This document shows positions 59,661-64,000 of a stretch of DNA of 64,000 nt, in pieces. This DNA is from Cololabis saira (taxonomy: Eukaryota; Chordata; Actinopteri; Beloniformes; Belonidae), in assembly GCF_033807715.1 (NCBI RefSeq), contig NC_084596.1, positions 35,240,879 to 35,304,878 of the forward strand, given 5' to 3'. Position numbers and translations under genes: made by a program. The notes beneath the pieces were generated by a model that saw nothing but the letters and a program-made list of their open reading frames with translations, did no database searches and was not told the DNA's origin. The first letter of the stretch is position 1; each line of letters starts with the position of its first letter.

Positions 59661-61414
59661 TTAATCGTACTGAAGTTGGGTCACATTTTGTATTCTAGAG
59701 TCAAGTTGCACCTGAGAGTCGATGGCAGAGTCAGACGCAACTAACGTTGCGTTTGAGTGGGCGTTGGATTGGTCCGTTATGATGATGGGTCCCAAGACAG
59801 AATTATAGTTCATGCTCGACTCTGAAAGTGATGAGAAAATGAAATGCAAGCACGCACAAATGATCCAACATGTTGGTAAATGCATACCCCAGTCAGTCGC
59901 TCTCTTCATCTTGGAGGCACAAGTTGATTCACAGCAGTTACACAGGGAGCTCAGAGAGGGGTCGTCAAGCAGTTCCCAGCTGATGAACATGTTAAAAACA
60001 TTGCAGTCCATTATTTGAAGTTTGACAATACAGCTGCACAGATTTTGTAGTTGTGATGCCAGTACCCTTTAGTACTGCCCCAAAAGCACAACAGCAATTA
60101 CTTAAGTGCCATTTTCTGGGCAAGAAAGAGTTGTACAGCCAGGCCACATTACCTTCCATGTTCAGTCACATGGCAAGCTTTCTTCGTTTTGTCAAGAGCG
60201 TCATGATCCCAGACCATGAGATTACAATGGATGTACACCTAAGGGGGGGGGGGGGGGGGAGAAAATATGAAAGTGTCCACACAGACACAAACTCATGAAG
60301 TCAATTCACTCACCTCCTCTCCAATACCAAAACTAAAAGATTGGAGGTAGAGGATAATGGCTGACGAATGGTACCGAGGGAGGAACATTGAGCTTCCCGT
60401 TTTACTTTCCAAGAGGCACCTGGCAAGGAGATAAGAGTGTAAATGCAGCGGTTTGAGCCGTTATCGCGCCACACTATAGGACAAAAGTTCCATTCCTACC
60501 CTTTGTTGCCAATAATCGGGTGAATCTGACTGTTGGGCAGTAGTTGTGGAGTCGTGGCTGCAACACACTCCTCCATGAGCAGCAGCAGCGGCTGATGGGA
60601 CTTCTGCTCCACTGCAGCCCATATTGGCATGAATGAGCCCAGGGGTACCACATTGGTCTTAGCCACACCTGTTAACTGATCTAAAAATGGAGGAATAGTT
60701 TACAGATGTGCTTTCCATTTCAGCCGTCCTCTATTTGATAGAACTTACCATTTAGGAGTGCCATATGGAAGACCAGCTTACTACGGCCTTCAGAAGCACC
60801 TGCTCCGGGATTCATAAATGAAGGAATCCAACCCGCAGGTCTGAAATAAAGTGATGAGAATTATCCCTCAACAAACCAAGTTAAAACTTCAGCAGGAAGG
60901 AGTACTTTACCTTTTAAAAATGCATTCAATGGGTTGCTGGAAGACAGCAGGCTTGCCCTTTGCCTGTGGTCTGAAGCTCACGTCTCCTTGATACACCATG
61001 TGTTTTCCTTTCATCTACAGACAAACCAAATAGTTATTGAAGGACAAGACTAGTTAAAGTATATATTGCAGGTGCGTCACCTTTCTTGCAAAGCCACATT
61101 CAGAAAACTTGTAGTCAAAGGAGGCTTCTCCTTCCCCTGAGTCTAAAACCCTCCATTCTGAGGGCGTGCAACTTCCTATAAAGAGTCGAGCAGCATATGG
61201 CACCAACTGGGGGCCAACTCGCCATTTGACGCTTATCGAATCCTTTGAACATATGACTTTGATAGCTAGAGAAAAATGTCAAAGATTAGTGTTCTGTACA
61301 CACAGGAACAAAAGAAGGCATCAAATATTTTTGAGTGCAAATGTTACCTGGCTGACCAACAGCTACTGCAAAAACAGCAAAGATTACCACACCTAGGTAA
61401 AGATGAGTTACCAT
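59661..61414 (-). CDS. Zona pellucida sperm-binding protein 3-like, copy 2
   Basis: Nine exons: 61348-61414, 61081-61265, 60911-61014, 60749-60840, 60500-60680, 60314-60419, 60153-60238, 59888-59979, 59661-59821, giving 357 residues. It has a signal peptide (MVTHLYLGVVIFAVFAVAVG), then the ZP domain with IKVICSKDSISVKWRVGPQL, CGFARK, PIECIFKRP, LLLLMEECVAATTPQLLPNS, GCLLESK and LCNCCESTC. Exons 3 and 5-8 have exactly the same lengths (104, 181, 106, 86, 92 bp) and phases as copy 1, so the genes are tandem duplicates that have diverged strongly. The C-terminal tail is about 35 residues longer. A CAG|GTGCAA inside the last exon (about 59712) could act as a donor to an acceptor at 59642, giving an alternative C-terminus; the read-through stop at 59661 is reported. 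AATAAA on the minus strand is at about 59519-59524. Confidence 0.93.
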
Positions 61415-62080
61415 GATGAACTGATTCAGCTTAGGTTGAAGGTGGTACATTTTATATGCCCTCCTAATTAGCAAATGGGAAACATCTGTGTAGAGCAGTG
61501 GGCTGCACTTTAGTCAACGGTATGCTGCGTTCAAAGTCCTCGGAGGGGAGTGGGTTGTTGGACCTTAGAATTACATTTCTGCACCCACCCAGTTCTATTC
61601 ACAAGCTTGAAAAAGCTTAAATTGGATAAAAGATATTTTAACAAATGTTACATTTGATCAAAGTCAGATTGCAGATCTGCATTATGCATAATACTAAAAA
61701 CTGAGTCTTAAAATCAAGTAGCCTCAGTGATTTCATGTTTATTTCATGTTTAGCCCTGATAAAAGGGGTGGACTGGCTCTACCCCACCTCCAACTATGAT
61801 TGTGTTTGGCTGTTTTGCCCCCTGGAGCTTTTTACAAACATACAACAAATTAGATTTATTTTTACCCTTTATTATTTATTTTTTAACAAATCGTTCAATT
61901 CAGAGGTAAATAAACGGATTGCTTGTTTTATTTTGCATGTAAATAGCTAAATAGATACTAATAAATAAAATACTAATTATTTTTATATAACTCGATTTTA
62001 TAATGTATATAAATCTAAAATTTTAAAGTATTCAGTAAATAACTAACACACGTATTTAGGGTTTTATTTGTTTTTATTTA
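61415..62080. other. Intergenic DNA between the second ZP3-like gene and nedd8
   Basis: The ZP3-like start at 61414 is preceded on the minus strand by a TATA-type ATAAAATGTAC word (about 61446-61456), 35-45 bp away. Beyond it lies AT-rich DNA with no coding frame. Confidence 0.45.
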
Positions 62081-62089
62081 GGGCTGTAG

Positions 62090-62256
62090 TACGTATTTTA
62101 GTTTGCATCACGGAACTGTCGCACGGGCTGCGACGCCGTAACATCCGGAATGTTCTTCCTGCTACACAGGAAGTAGAGTCTGGTTAGCTCGACAATTTTG
62201 TGAATTTTTCTGAAACAATTAACACACTTATTACTTCCATCACATACTTATTCAGC
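62090..62256 (+). promoter_or_regulatory. nedd8 promoter and 5' untranslated region
   Basis: A small CpG-containing block (GCACGGGCTGCGACGCCG) carries the ETS-type words CCGGAATG and ACAGGAAGTAG at about 62150-62180, typical of housekeeping promoters. The ATG follows at 62257. Confidence 0.5.
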
Positions 62257-63336
<1,080 letters not shown>

Positions 63337-63598
63337 GTCACCGCTGTCACGAGGCCAGCTGAGTGCCAGCATTTAGGTGTTTGCAACAATGTGCAAAGGA
63401 GAAAACTTCAGATCCCACCCATCACGCAACAGTGCCACCAAGGAAGAAAAGCAGCCCTCCAAACAACAATGTAGTCCCCTCTTAGATGTTTTTGTAAACC
63501 CACATTGGCTTTTTGAGTTTGAACAGTTGGAGTTGATACAGGCACCTATGATGCTTTGTGAGAGACAGTTTGTGAACACTGTGGCCTCTTTGCTTGTG

Positions 63599-63604
63599 AA
63601 TAAA
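63599..63604 (+). terminator. nedd8 polyadenylation signal
   Basis: AATAAA lies 263 bp after the nedd8 stop, predicting a 3' end near 63620. Confidence 0.7.
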
Positions 63605-63684
63605 TCCTAAAGTTGATTTCAGTCTTGTATCCAGTATAAACCCACAGATTGAACAGTACACGCAGTCACTCCTGAGAATTTTCT

Positions 63685-63690
63685 TTTATT
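63685..63690 (-). terminator. Possible polyadenylation signal of a minus-strand gene off the right edge
   Basis: The minus strand reads AATAAA here, about 80 bp past the nedd8 signal. It could mark a convergent neighbour whose exons lie beyond the window. The last 310 bp hold no coding frame that I can support. Confidence 0.3.
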
Positions 63691-64000
63691 AGAAAACAAC
63701 TGAATACCCACAGACAATCCAAACAGCTGACAGAATATTCTCTCTGGTCTTTTCTTTACATTTTATTCAAGGTAGTGATATGAAGCTGAATAAATTCAAC
63801 CGAAACCTGTTAAGGGCACCATAACTGATATCTTGTATCTAGTGTGTTTTCTTAAAAGCAGTGAACATGAATGAACTTAATGTGAATATGACTGTTTTAC
63901 CATAAGATTCATTTGCAGCGCTTCCTTTGACAACAAAGATTTGTTACTTACATTTAACTTTCCATTGTACTCAGACATTTAATATCCAAAATATACATCT

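Overview
The window comes from a teleost fish genome. Genes are split by short GT-AG introns, intergenic DNA is AT-rich, and there are many fish-typical repeats: L2, L1-like and RTE-like retrotransposon ends, Tc1/mariner copies, and small hAT-, Harbinger-, piggyBac- and IS3EU-like elements. Six genes (acin1, c14orf119, dhrs1, homez, rnf212b, nedd8) match genes that cluster on human chromosome 14q11.2-q12, so the backbone is a conserved vertebrate block.

Layout: 1-2.8 kb holds the first coding exon and first intron of acin1 (minus; the rest lies off the left edge). c14orf119 (plus, 4.4-6.6 kb) is head to head with it. From 21.5 to 6.9 kb on the minus strand runs a 43-exon gene that I could not name. 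It encodes a signal peptide, about 38 short coiled-coil exons that largely alternate between two types, and a C-terminal PRY/SPRY (B30.2) domain. It ends tail to tail with c14orf119. A repeat-rich stretch (21.6-27.6 kb) leads to dhrs1 (plus, 28.4-32.8 kb), then a nested repeat block (34.4-37.6 kb), then homez (plus, one large coding exon, 39.4-41.4 kb) converging on rnf212b (minus, 43.0-44.9 kb). After another repeat block (45-52 kb) come two ZP3-like egg-envelope genes on the minus strand (52.4-53.9 and 59.7-61.4 kb) with matching exon phases, separated by Tc1, L2 and microsatellite sequence. nedd8 (plus, 62.3-63.3 kb) closes the window.

The genes do not form one pathway. acin1 is an RNA-processing factor, dhrs1 a short-chain dehydrogenase, homez a homeodomain factor, rnf212b a meiotic RING protein, the ZP genes egg-coat components and nedd8 a ubiquitin-like modifier. 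The most unusual item is the coiled-coil/B30.2 gene. Every exon junction from exon 4 onward is in phase 1, the pattern of shuffled extracellular modules, and the gene appears to have grown by repeated duplication of an exon pair. Two of its exons (17 and 35) contain one-base homopolymer length changes that break the frame, so its integrity needs checking.
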